A stretch of DNA of 64,000 nucleotides, from contig NZ_CP009458.1 of assembly GCF_000758305.1 (NCBI RefSeq), positions 4,154,001 to 4,218,000 of the forward strand, in the 5' to 3' direction. The DNA comes from Cedecea neteri. Lineage in GTDB: Bacteria; Pseudomonadota; Gammaproteobacteria; Enterobacterales; Enterobacteriaceae. Numbering within the stretch: position 1 is the stretch's first letter; every line of letters starts with the position of its first letter. Shown in pieces: positions 32,038 to 40,148 of the stretch. Under the pieces are notes generated by a model. It had not been told where the DNA came from, ran no database searches, and saw only the letters and a program-made list of their open reading frames with translations. A program made the position numbers and the translations under genes.

Positions 32038-32262
32038 CCCCCTCACCCTAACCCTCTCCCCTCGGGGGAGAGGGGACTATCCAGAGCAAGACTGTTAGAT
32101 TTTTCCCCTCACCCTAACCCTCTCCCCTTGGGGGAGAGGGGACTATCCAGAGCAAGACTGTTAGATTTTCCCCTCTCCCTCCTGGAGAGGGACAGCCCGG
32201 TGTTCATCTGTTAGATTTTCCCCCTCTCCCTTCCAGGGAGAGGGCCGGGGTGAGGGTCAAAC
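32038..32262. repeat. Dispersed inverted repeat, locus 2, with 66-bp tandem duplication
   Basis: Two near-identical 66-bp units (CCCCTCACCCTAACCCTCTC, a GGGGGAGAGGGG arm, then CTATCCAGAGCAAGACTG and TTAGATTTT) are followed by partial units ending GAGAGGGCCGGGGTGAGGG. It lies between the converging lpxO and dsrB. It is the same family as 14213-14310 and 48806-48910. Confidence 0.88.
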
Positions 32263-32271
32263 CCCAAAAAC

Positions 32272-32460
32272 CTACTCCTCACTCTCCACAAAAATCCCGT
32301 CCGGATGGCCTGACTCATTAAAGAACCAAATCCCCAGCGGATAATCCTCCAGCGACACAAGATACATTGTACCTTCGTTAAACGGCTCCACCGCCAGGAC
32401 TACGCCCGAACGTCGCGGGCCGCCATCGGTCTTCACGGTCACCCGATCATTGATTTTCAT
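32272..32460 (-). CDS. dsrB: Small protein DsrB
   Basis: The ATG at 32460 gives 62 residues (MKINDRVTVKTDGGPRRSG), equal in length to E. coli DsrB and nearly identical to it. Residues 28-50 (EGTMYLVSLEDYPLGIWFF) form the conserved core. The function is unknown; in E. coli it is a small cytoplasmic protein beside rcsA/dsrA. A frame from 32541 adds an unsupported extension. It diverges from yodD. Confidence 0.95.
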   Translation of the reverse strand: MKINDRVTVKTDGGPRRSGVVLAVEPFNEGTMYLVSLEDYPLGIWFFNESGHPDGIFVESEE

Positions 32461-32589
32461 GGTTATTTCCTCCAGAGACATTGTTTGCCATTGTAGATCA
32501 AAAACCCGTTGAATGCCCTTACTCCGGGCTGGCTGGCACATTATCTGGAACGACTATACTTAAGGGTGGTAGTCAGCGAGGGTAAAGTG

Positions 32590-32823
32590 ATGAAGACCGT
32601 GAAAATCAGCGGCAGCGCGGCGCATCAGACAACGGATGTGGATGTTGACGCACTGCTTGCCGCCATCAACGAAATTAGCGAAAGCGATATCCGACACGCC
32701 AGCAGCGAGGAACACCCGCAGCGAGTGAGCGTGGATGGGCGAGACTGGCATAGCTATAAGGAACTGGCGGATGCCTTTGAACTGGATATTCGGGATTTTA
32801 GCGTGAATGAAATTAACCGCTAA
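32590..32823 (+). CDS. yodD: Small stress protein YodD
   Basis: The ATG at 32590 gives 77 residues (MKTVKISGSAAHQTTDVDVD) with the conserved DALLAAINEISESD and ADAFELDIRDFSVNEINR segments of YodD. E. coli YodD is induced by stress and linked to peroxide or acid responses, with no known mechanism. It diverges from dsrB and converges on dsrA, whose 3' end is only 2 bases beyond the yodD stop. Confidence 0.93.
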   Translation: MKTVKISGSAAHQTTDVDVDALLAAINEISESDIRHASSEEHPQRVSVDGRDWHSYKELADAFELDIRDFSVNEINR

Positions 32824-32824
32824 G

Positions 32825-32911
32825 AAAAGCATCCCGGCCGGGGAGCCGGGATGAAAACTTGCTGAAGCAAGAAGCACTTGAAATTCGTTACATCAGGAAA
32901 TCTGATGTGTT
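32825..32911 (-). ncRNA. dsrA: Small regulatory RNA DsrA
   Basis: The minus strand from 32911 reads AACACATCAGATTTCCTGAT and continues through TAACGAATTTCAAGTGCTTC to an ATCCCGGCTCCCCGGCCGGGAT hairpin and CTTTT. The three stem-loops, the 87-nt length and the terminator match E. coli DsrA. DsrA activates rpoS translation and antagonises hns through Hfq, and so affects rcsA. Stem-loop 1 here is a perfect 7-bp hairpin (ACATCAG/CTGATGT), and the A/T-rich spacer after it differs from E. coli, where the run is longer. Confidence 0.93.
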
Positions 32912-33262
32912 CACCACATTACCTTAAATTTTATTGAATACAAGGATATATTCTTTTCAAGAATGCCTGCAGCCGTACCTATTGACGCAGCGAATTTGAT
33001 TCCAATGCCTTGTTAAATCGTTTTTTTAAACCGACGGCCCGCAGCACAAGGCCATTTGAGTGCTGAATAAATTAAGATTTATCCTAAACTGAGCGTTCTG
33101 ATTTCGCTTGCCGTATTGGGACGAATGAAAAATAAAATCGCCTCTACCTCTCCCACAGTGTGACAAAAACATTACGCTTGCTTGAGCAAATCCCCTCTTC
33201 ACCAACCGAATAAAACATCAGCAACGCTTATATGATATAGCGGCCACACCAGACCGGAAAAA
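32912..33262. other. Intergenic region between dsrA and dgcQ
   Basis: It contains the dsrA promoter region (just to the right of 32911, AT-rich) and the tail of the dgcQ transcript. I see no ORF, no strong hairpin and no further RNA that I can support. Confidence 0.4.
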
Positions 33263-34969
33263 TCAGTCCTGGGTACAAACCTGGTTGCGGCCATTCTGTT
33301 TCGCCTTGTACAACCTTCGGTCCGCAATGGACTGTAGATGCTCAAAATCATAATCATGGCGCTCATGGGCGCAGCTAACCCCGAACGAAGCGCTGATTTT
33401 TAGGGCCTGTCCGGCCTGTAAAAGTAGCTCTTTGGTATTGATGCGGTGCCGAATCCGCTCGGCGACAGCGGCCGCCTCAGGAAGCTTCGTCCCCGGCAGC
33501 AGCACGCAGAACTCTTCCCCACCCACGCGTCCGGCAACATCCTCTTCCCGAAGGGAGGAAGCAAGTAACGCGGCTGCATGAGATAACACCCTGTCGCCAG
33601 CGTGATGTCCGTAGCGATCGTTAATCCCTTTGAAGAAATCGAGATCCATCTGAATGACCGAGAACGGTTTATCCTCGCGCTGGCAGTCCTGCGCCATGCC
33701 GTGGGCGATATCGAAGAAGGCTCCGCGATTGTAGAGCCGGGTCAGGGTATCGTAATTTGCGCGCCAGCTTAACGTCTGCTGCAGCGTCAGCATATTGCTG
33801 ACCAGCTGCCGGATAACCCGCCAGGAGATAAACAGCATCAGCGTAAAGAGCAGCCAGAGTATAGTCAGCACAATGCTGATTCGACCAAACTCCCCCTGCA
33901 CGCCTTCGCCCAGGGTATGCACTTTGATCAGCACACCGTCAAAGTTCCCAAGCTTCGCCCACGTCACGAAGCGGCTGTCCATTCGCAGCTCGCCCTCTTC
34001 TCCGCTTTCCATTGAGCGGGCAATCTCAGCCTGCTGCCTGGCGTTAAACACCGGAGACAGCGGAGCGCTATCAGCCGCGGTGGCAATGAGCGAGAAGTGT
34101 TTATCAAACAGCATCACGGTGCCTTCATAACGGTCATGAGAAAGCCCCTGAAGGAATGCATGCATGCCGCTGACAGGAAAATCCATGGCCAGCACGCCGT
34201 ACCAGCGCTGATTGAGATCCAGCGGCACCGAAGCGGTAATAATCTGCCCATTTGAACTGGCGGGGTTATAGGTATGCGTCCACTGAAGGCCACGGCCGGG
34301 GTTGTTTTGCGGCGACTGAGCGCCAAAATACGGCTGGGCAATCAGCCGATAATAGAGCGAAACGATCGCCGGATCGTTTTCCGGCGGCGTACTTGAGAGG
34401 AAAAAGCCCGCTCTGGAGGCGTAAAATACGCGCCTTTGCAGATCTCGCTTGTCGTCGGCAAGCTGCATGATGTAGCTGAATTCCAGCGCCGCCTCCAGCT
34501 CAGGATAAAGCCAGGCCTCATCCCGGTCGAGCACGTGGCTGTGGCTGACAAACTCGTCGGAAACGCCGTTAATCGGCATCCCGCGATTAAGATCCAGCTT
34601 TAATTGCCAGTAAGGCTGCGTTCGCTGGACGGCAAAATCCGCCAGCGCCTGACGTGAAATATCGGTGGAAATAGGAGACTGCAGCGCATAGTGCATGGTG
34701 TTGCGGTAAAACAGCAGGTTATCAATGCTGTGCTGCAGCTGCCGGTCCAGCGCGGTGGCGATGTTATCCAGACTGTTGCGCTGGTTAGCAATGTAGGCGG
34801 ATTCCAGCACCGCCACCTCACGCCAGGTCAGCAGCGTTGAGCAAAGAAACACGACGATAAAACAGAGGTTTACCACCCGCTGCGGTCGTTTATAGCGGCT
34901 TAAAAACCGCTCAAATGCATTACCGATCAAGGGGGATACTCCCTGGCCGCGGTTATCAGTTCCTTCCAA
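33263..34969 (-). CDS. dgcQ: Diguanylate cyclase DgcQ (YedQ)
   Basis: This inner-membrane enzyme makes cyclic di-GMP from two GTP. It has two membrane spans (about 35-55 and 360-385) flanking a CHASE7-like periplasmic sensor. The GGDEF domain (about 400-560) has active-site GGEEF and the allosteric I-site RxxD as REED, five residues upstream. The pattern and length match E. coli DgcQ. No ATG opens the frame: TTG at 34969 gives 568 residues, and a TTG at 34930 with GGAG 8 bases before it gives 555 and may be the true start. It probably promotes exopolysaccharide production. Confidence 0.93.
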   Translation of the reverse strand: MEGTDNRGQGVSPLIGNAFERFLSRYKRPQRVVNLCFIVVFLCSTLLTWREVAVLESAYIANQRNSLDNIATALDRQLQHSIDNLLFYRNTMHYALQSPISTDISRQALADFAVQRTQPYWQLKLDLNRGMPINGVSDEFVSHSHVLDRDEAWLYPELEAALEFSYIMQLADDKRDLQRRVFYASRAGFFLSSTPPENDPAIVSLYYRLIAQPYFGAQSPQNNPGRGLQWTHTYNPASSNGQIITASVPLDLNQRWYGVLAMDFPVSGMHAFLQGLSHDRYEGTVMLFDKHFSLIATAADSAPLSPVFNARQQAEIARSMESGEEGELRMDSRFVTWAKLGNFDGVLIKVHTLGEGVQGEFGRISIVLTILWLLFTLMLFISWRVIRQLVSNMLTLQQTLSWRANYDTLTRLYNRGAFFDIAHGMAQDCQREDKPFSVIQMDLDFFKGINDRYGHHAGDRVLSHAAALLASSLREEDVAGRVGGEEFCVLLPGTKLPEAAAVAERIRHRINTKELLLQAGQALKISASFGVSCAHERHDYDFEHLQSIADRRLYKAKQNGRNQVCTQD

Positions 34970-35048
34970 AAACCCCGGAAGAATGAAGTCTTTGCAGATT
35001 TTGCCACCGCGACAGCGCTTTGTCGAAGTTGGCCCACGCCGTAGGCGT

Positions 35049-35073
35049 AAAAAAACCCGGCAAAGCCGGGTTT
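35049..35073 (-). terminator. Intrinsic terminator of yodC
   Basis: AAACCCGGC, TTT, GCCGGGTTT then a T-run on the minus strand, just after yodC. Confidence 0.92.
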
Positions 35074-35092
35074 GGTTAAGAAACCAGAGGCT

Positions 35093-35272
35093 TCATACGT
35101 GCTGATGCTCCATGGTTTCAACAGGCGTCAGGTCGTCCTCACGGAAAGCCTCACGCTTTACGCCGTACCCGTCGTACCAACGGCACTCCACCATGCCACT
35201 GGAATAACCCGTGACAATCATGCGTGGACCACCGTTCTTACGCCGGACTTCATCGCTGACCACATAAACCAT
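35093..35272 (-). CDS. yodC: Small protein YodC
   Basis: The ATG at 35272 (MVYVVSDEVRRKNGGPRM) gives 59 residues and has a GGAGG site 5 bases upstream; an ATG at 35287 is less likely. It matches the YodC/DUF2158 core GGPRMIVTGYSSGMVECRWY almost exactly. It is a small SH3-like protein of unknown function, placed between dgcQ and yedI as in E. coli, with its own terminator. Confidence 0.93.
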   Translation of the reverse strand: MVYVVSDEVRRKNGGPRMIVTGYSSGMVECRWYDGYGVKREAFREDDLTPVETMEHQHV

Positions 35273-35364
35273 AGCCGCCTCCGGCATTAAGGGTGAAAAC
35301 CTCTAAAGGTATAGCCAATGGTCAGCGTTTTTTCCTGACTAAAGCGTTATTTTTCATCTCGAAC

Positions 35365-36279
35365 TTAGTGTGAAGCGCTCCCGCGAAGGTGATTTATGCC
35401 GTTCACCACCAGCAACACAATACCGCCCGCGATAAAACCAAGCACCAGATTAACAAGTGTCGGGCCCACGAGCGCCACAACGCCACCAAACTGGCTCGCC
35501 CACTGCTCAATGCCGTGATGCAGCACCGGCACGCCGTGCACCAGGATACCGCCACCGACGAGGAACATCGCCAGCGTCCCGACGAACGTGAGGATCTTCA
35601 TTAGCCAGGGAGCAAGAACAAGCAGCCCTTTCCCCACTGCCTGAGCCACCGCCGCACGTTTATCCGCCAGCCAGTATCCGAGGTCGTCAATTTTCACGAT
35701 CATCCCGACCAGACCATATACACCGATGGTCACCAGAATCGCGATACCCGCCAGGATGAGCACCTGGTTCAGCAGCGGCGCTTCCGCCACTATGCCGAGC
35801 GTGATGGCGACGATTTCCGCCGAAAGAATAAAGTCCGTGCGCACCGCCCCTTTCACCTTATCTTTTTCAAAGGCCATCGGGTCCTGCGCGGCAATCTCCT
35901 CCAGCCTCGCCTGCTTTTCCTCCGCGCTTTCTTTGTGCTTTCTCGCCTGCAGGCTGTGCAGCACCTTTTCCACGCCTTCAAAACATAAAAATGCCCCGCC
36001 CACCATCAGCAGCGGCGTAATTGCCCACGGCGCAAACGCACTGATGACCAGCGCCAGCGGCACCAGGATAAGCTTATTGAGGAACGACCCTTTTGCCACG
36101 CTCCAGACCACGGGCAGTTCCCGATTCGCGCGCAGGCCAGAAACCTGCTGAGCATTCAGAGAGAGGTCATCGCCCAGTACGCCCGCCGTTTTTTTTGCCG
36201 CGAGTTTGCCCATAACGGAAATGTCGTCCAGCAGCGTGGCGATGTCGTCGAGCAAGGTGAGTAAGCTACTTCCAGCCAA
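35365..36279 (-). CDS. yedI: YedI family inner membrane protein (DUF808)
   Basis: The start is a TTG at 36279 (encoding MAGSSLLTLLDDIATLLDDI) with AAGGA about 9 bases upstream, giving 304 residues against 305 in E. coli. No ATG fits. The frame extends to 36357 without homology. The protein has several hydrophobic segments and is a DUF808 membrane protein of unknown function, conserved across proteobacteria. Downstream of yodC on the opposite side it is a single-gene unit. Confidence 0.93.
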   Translation of the reverse strand: MAGSSLLTLLDDIATLLDDISVMGKLAAKKTAGVLGDDLSLNAQQVSGLRANRELPVVWSVAKGSFLNKLILVPLALVISAFAPWAITPLLMVGGAFLCFEGVEKVLHSLQARKHKESAEEKQARLEEIAAQDPMAFEKDKVKGAVRTDFILSAEIVAITLGIVAEAPLLNQVLILAGIAILVTIGVYGLVGMIVKIDDLGYWLADKRAAVAQAVGKGLLVLAPWLMKILTFVGTLAMFLVGGGILVHGVPVLHHGIEQWASQFGGVVALVGPTLVNLVLGFIAGGIVLLVVNGINHLRGSASH

Positions 36280-36451
36280 AATATCTGTCCTTATTGATGT
36301 CGATACCCAAGAGTATGAAGCAAAAAACGCGTCGGGAAAAATCGCCGCCCTTGTCAATAAAAATTAACATTATATCAACAAGTATAATGCTCGCTATCCG
36401 CCCGCTTTTGGCGTTAACTGTCGGCCTGAAATTGGTGTCTGGTGAGGGATT

Positions 36452-37369
36452 ATGCGAGCTCGTTCTGGTCAATTAGTGCCGCTGATAGCGGCGCTGTTTG
36501 CGTTGTACATTATCTGGGGTTCAACCTATTTGGCGCTGGCTATCGGGGTGAAAACCTGGCCGCCGTTCATCCTCGCCGGGACGCGATTCATGCTTGCTGG
36601 CTCACTGCTGATGGGCATTCTGCTGCTTCGCGGCCACAAGCTGCCAAAATTGCGCCCGACGCTTAATGCCGCCCTTATTGGCGTGCTTCTGTTGGCCGTG
36701 GGTAACGGCTGCGTCACGGTGGCCGAGCACCAGCATGTGCCTTCCGGCATTGCCGCCGTCATGGTTGCCACCGTGCCGCTGTTTACCCTCTGCTTCAGCC
36801 GCCTGTTTGGCATTAAAACGCGCAAGCTGGAGTGGCTCGGCATTGCCATTGGCCTCGCAGGGATTGTGCTGCTGAACAGCGGCGGCAATCTCAGCGGCAA
36901 TCCCTCCGGCGCTGTTTTAATTTTAATTGGCTCCCTGAGCTGGGCGTTTGGGTCGGTTTACGGGTCACGCATCGAACTGCCCGAAGGCATGATGGCCGGC
37001 GCGGTGGAAATGCTGGCGGCCGGGATTGTCGCACTCAGCCTCGCGGCGCTCACTGGCGAACGGCTGACAACGATGCCGGACACCTCCGGCTGGCTGGCGC
37101 TGGGCTATCTCGCGCTGTTTGGCTCGATGATCTCCATCAGCGCCTACATGTACCTGATCCGCAACGTCTCTCCGGCAGTGGCCACCAGCTATGCCTACGT
37201 CAACCCGGTTGTGGCCGTGCTGCTGGGCACCACTTTTGCGGGGGAAAACCTGTCGGCGATTGAATGGCTGGCGCTGGGGATCATTATTTTTGCCGTGGTG
37301 CTGGTCACGCTGGGGAAATATCTGTTCCCGGCCAAACCGGTGGTTGAGGCATGTGAAGTGGAAAAATAA
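36452..37369 (+). CDS. yedA: EamA family transporter YedA
   Basis: The 305-residue protein has ten predicted membrane segments in two EamA repeats, with the N-terminal signature FALYIIWGSTYLALAIGV. This family exports amino acids and other metabolites. Length and sequence match E. coli YedA closely. It diverges from yedI and converges on vsr, whose stop is directly adjacent (37370), so transcripts must overlap at the ends. Confidence 0.95.
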   Translation: MRARSGQLVPLIAALFALYIIWGSTYLALAIGVKTWPPFILAGTRFMLAGSLLMGILLLRGHKLPKLRPTLNAALIGVLLLAVGNGCVTVAEHQHVPSGIAAVMVATVPLFTLCFSRLFGIKTRKLEWLGIAIGLAGIVLLNSGGNLSGNPSGAVLILIGSLSWAFGSVYGSRIELPEGMMAGAVEMLAAGIVALSLAALTGERLTTMPDTSGWLALGYLALFGSMISISAYMYLIRNVSPAVATSYAYVNPVVAVLLGTTFAGENLSAIEWLALGIIIFAVVLVTLGKYLFPAKPVVEACEVEK

Positions 37370-37870
37370 CTAGTCGGCGGCCAGCCTGAACTGGCCGCTG
37401 TTGTTTTGCTGGTGAATGCCGGTCACGTTAATTTCCGCGCTGTACCCGCCGCTGCAAATCCACTCTTCTAAACGTTCACACAGCGCCCGATCGGGCATTT
37501 TCTCGCGGCCACGCAGCGCGCATTCCCAGACGATTAAAACCCGCCAGCCCTGCGCGAGCAAAAGCGCCGCGTCTCGCTTATCCCGAATAACATTACGGCC
37601 TATCTTTTCCAGCCAGAACTCGGTACGCGTGGCCGGGACTTTAAACAGATGGCAGTCGTGGTGATGCCAGAAACAGCCGTGGGTGAAGATAACGCAGCGG
37701 TATTCATCCACCACAAAGTCGGGTTTTCCTGGCAGGGCTGCATCCTGAACGCGAAAGCTAAACCCACATTCAGCCAGCAGCGCGGCAAGGCGTTTTTCAA
37801 TGGCGGTGTCGCGCGTGGCAATCGCTCGCATGTTTTTACTGCGTATCGCTTTGCTGTGTACATCCGCCAT
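37370..37870 (-). CDS. vsr: Very-short-patch repair endonuclease Vsr
   Basis: Vsr nicks 5' of the T in T:G mismatches that arise when Dcm-methylated cytosine deaminates. The 166-residue protein has the conserved MRAIATRDTAIEKRL start, the catalytic Asp in LPGKPDFVVDEY and the zinc-binding HGCFWHHHDC segment. The C-terminus is about ten residues longer than in E. coli. It starts 12 bases after dcm behind a GGAGAAAG site, so the genes do not overlap as they do in E. coli K-12. Confidence 0.97.
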   Translation of the reverse strand: MADVHSKAIRSKNMRAIATRDTAIEKRLAALLAECGFSFRVQDAALPGKPDFVVDEYRCVIFTHGCFWHHHDCHLFKVPATRTEFWLEKIGRNVIRDKRDAALLLAQGWRVLIVWECALRGREKMPDRALCERLEEWICSGGYSAEINVTGIHQQNNSGQFRLAAD

Positions 37871-37882
37871 TTCTTTCTCCGC

Positions 37883-39292
37883 TTAGCGCTTTTTCACCGC
37901 TTGTTTAATCACCGGCTCCAGCAGCTTTGCTACCGCTGCAAACGCGGGAACGACGACGGAGTTGCCAAACTGGCGGTAAGCCTGAGTATCGGATACGGGA
38001 ATACGGAACGCTTTCCCCTTCGGCGCTTCAAACCCCATCAGCCTGGCGCACTCGCGCGGCGTCAGGCGGCGCGGCCTGTTCACCTGGTTATCAGCATGGT
38101 TAAAATCAGCCTCACCCAGCGCTTTGTCCCAGCCGCGATCGACCAGGATCTCCGCGCCATCTTTGAAATAACGGGCCGACAGCGTTCTCGCGACGCTTGC
38201 CGGATTCTTCGGGTCAACCAGACCGTACCCAAAGCCATTCCCCTTGGCCTGATGCTTCTTCGCATAGTTATAGAGGTATTTCCACAGCGTCGGGGTCAGC
38301 ACATATTTCGCGTCAACCTCATCGTCCAGCAGTTCACCAAAGGTGGGGCGGCGAGCCGGATAAAAATCGCTCAGGGTTGTCAACGTCACCGCCGCATCCA
38401 GCTTCAGATCGCGGCGCGTGCCGACCAGCACAATGCGCTCGCGGTGCTGCGGCAGGAAGTTTTTACCGTCGACAATTTTCGGGTCGTCACGCCCGGAAAC
38501 CGCGGCGTCGGCTACGTCGTAGCCCAGCTCGTCCAGCGTCTGCATGATTATGCGGAACGTATTGCCTTTGTCGTGGCTCTTGAGATTCTTAACGTTTTCC
38601 AGCACAAAAACCGGAGGACGTTTGGCGGCAATGATCCGCGCCACGTCAAAGAACAGCGTGCCCTGCGTTTCACAGGCAAAACCGTGCGCGCGCCCAAGGG
38701 CATTTTTCTTCGAGACGCCCGCCAGCGAAAACGGCTGGCAGGGGAAACCCGCCAGCAGCACATCATGATCGGGCAGCGTGGCCTGAATGTGCGCCGTCGC
38801 CTGCTCGTCCGTGACGTCGCCCCGGTTGCTGAGCGTCACATCGCGGATATCTTCATTGAACTGATGCTCTGCCGGGTCGCAGTACCAGTTCGCTTTATAA
38901 GTCTTCACGGCGTATTTGTTCCATTCGCTGGTAAACACGCACTGGCCGCCGATAGCCTCAAAACCGCTGCGGATCCCGCCTATCCCGGCAAACAGGTCAA
39001 TAAAACGAAAAGCATAACGTCCGTGATGCGCCGGCGGCGACGGCAGCATACTTTGCAGCATCTGAACTTCAACTTCGGTTAAGCCCCGTGGCGCAGACTT
39101 GCCGTTATACCAGCGGTTCAGGGACTCACGCGTCCAGTCACCTCCCACCTGTCGCAGGCGCAGAGCGACGGTTTTTTGATCGTAGATTTCCAGTAACCGG
39201 CTGACCAGCGCGTGATCTTCTTCTTGCTGAGTTTGTTTATGGCGCTGTGCCTGAAGGGAGAGGTGTTCTGCTATCGCGTCAAGATCGTTCAT
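37883..39292 (-). CDS. dcm: DNA cytosine-5 methyltransferase Dcm
   Basis: Dcm methylates the inner cytosine of CCWGG. The 469-residue protein has an N-terminal extension (1-80), SAM motif FIDLFAGIGGIRSGFEAIGG near 85, the catalytic GFPCQPFSLAG near 175, the ENV motif FVLENVKNL near 230 and the C-terminal QFGNSVVVP motif X. It is upstream of vsr in the same operon, and yedJ lies behind it, also on minus. Confidence 0.98.
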   Translation of the reverse strand: MNDLDAIAEHLSLQAQRHKQTQQEEDHALVSRLLEIYDQKTVALRLRQVGGDWTRESLNRWYNGKSAPRGLTEVEVQMLQSMLPSPPAHHGRYAFRFIDLFAGIGGIRSGFEAIGGQCVFTSEWNKYAVKTYKANWYCDPAEHQFNEDIRDVTLSNRGDVTDEQATAHIQATLPDHDVLLAGFPCQPFSLAGVSKKNALGRAHGFACETQGTLFFDVARIIAAKRPPVFVLENVKNLKSHDKGNTFRIIMQTLDELGYDVADAAVSGRDDPKIVDGKNFLPQHRERIVLVGTRRDLKLDAAVTLTTLSDFYPARRPTFGELLDDEVDAKYVLTPTLWKYLYNYAKKHQAKGNGFGYGLVDPKNPASVARTLSARYFKDGAEILVDRGWDKALGEADFNHADNQVNRPRRLTPRECARLMGFEAPKGKAFRIPVSDTQAYRQFGNSVVVPAFAAVAKLLEPVIKQAVKKR

Positions 39293-39385
39293 CGTGAACC
39301 AAAAATGGGAAAAGGGAGTGAAACTGTATCACTGATTTGACCCAGAAAGAATGGAAACAGCCCGCAGAAATGCGGGCCGGAAGGA

Positions 39386-40081
39386 TTAAGCCTGTGATTT
39401 AAAACGCTGCAGCACCTGCTCGTCCACCTGCAGGTAGTCGCCTTTCAGCTCGGCGCACAGCTTCGCCATATAGCCGACGAGGAAATCCGCATTGTGACGC
39501 GCCAGTGCACGCCCGGCTTCGGTTTGCATTGACTCCGGCAGGCGCAGAAGCTTTTTCTGGAAATGGTCCACCGAATACTCCGTATCGTCCAGCTCACGGC
39601 GATCGGCCAGCGGATCGTCGCTGTCGAACAGCGAACGCCCTAGCGCACCGGAGACATAAAACACCCGCGCCAGGCCTATCGCCCCCAGCGATTCCAGCCT
39701 GTCCGCATCCTGCACCACTTTCGCTTCCAGCGTCTGCGGCGCTATAGCCGCGCTAAAACTGTGGGCCCGCACCGCATGGGCTACCGCGTCATACAGCTCG
39801 CGTGGGAAGTCCGGGAAATGTGTTTCCAGAATGCGCAGCGTTTCCTGCGCGGCCTGTGTTGAAGCCAGATGGCGCTCCGGGTGATTCTTTGGCAGGTTAA
39901 CGATGTCGTGGAAGTAGCAGGCGGTCAGCACCACCAGCCTGTCCGCCTCCGTCCCTTCCATAATATGCTGGGCGGTTTTCCATACGCGCCGAAAATGCGC
40001 CACGTCATGGGCTTTGTCGTCCTGCGCCCAGTTATCAATCAGATACTGCTCAAACTGCTGCTGCCAGCGGGCAATCGGCAT
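39386..40081 (-). CDS. yedJ: HD-domain phosphohydrolase YedJ
   Basis: The 231-residue protein has the metal-binding HD pattern: AHDVAHFRRVW near residue 23 (first His), CYFHDIVNLPKNHP near 52 (HD pair) and the later His/Asp in VQDADRLESLG near 125. It matches E. coli YedJ in length and order. Substrate unknown. Its first four codons and 67 bases of upstream sequence are repeated at 46509-46589, so the promoter region was cut from or copied to the far side of the PTS/mannosidase cassette. Confidence 0.93.
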   Translation of the reverse strand: MPIARWQQQFEQYLIDNWAQDDKAHDVAHFRRVWKTAQHIMEGTEADRLVVLTACYFHDIVNLPKNHPERHLASTQAAQETLRILETHFPDFPRELYDAVAHAVRAHSFSAAIAPQTLEAKVVQDADRLESLGAIGLARVFYVSGALGRSLFDSDDPLADRRELDDTEYSVDHFQKKLLRLPESMQTEAGRALARHNADFLVGYMAKLCAELKGDYLQVDEQVLQRFKSQA

Positions 40082-40148
40082 ACACGTACTCCCCTTCTCG
40101 TGAAAAGCGCCAGTCTGAGTATAACCAGATTTATGACAGGATTATGAC
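40068..40148. repeat. Left copy of an 81-bp direct repeat
   Basis: This segment contains the yedJ start codon region and the sequence just upstream. It is repeated at 46509-46589 with 3 mismatches. It includes the stop and last five sense codons of the PTS gene read on minus. Confidence 0.92.

Noticed and set aside
32038..32262. Possible CRISPR array in the repeats after lpxO
   Set aside because: There are only two full units of 66 bp without unique spacers, the arms are self-complementary, and no cas genes are nearby. It is a dispersed inverted repeat.
37649..39082. A 477-codon plus-strand frame opposite dcm and vsr
   Set aside because: It is the antisense of two well-conserved genes. It has no family features and no ribosome site.
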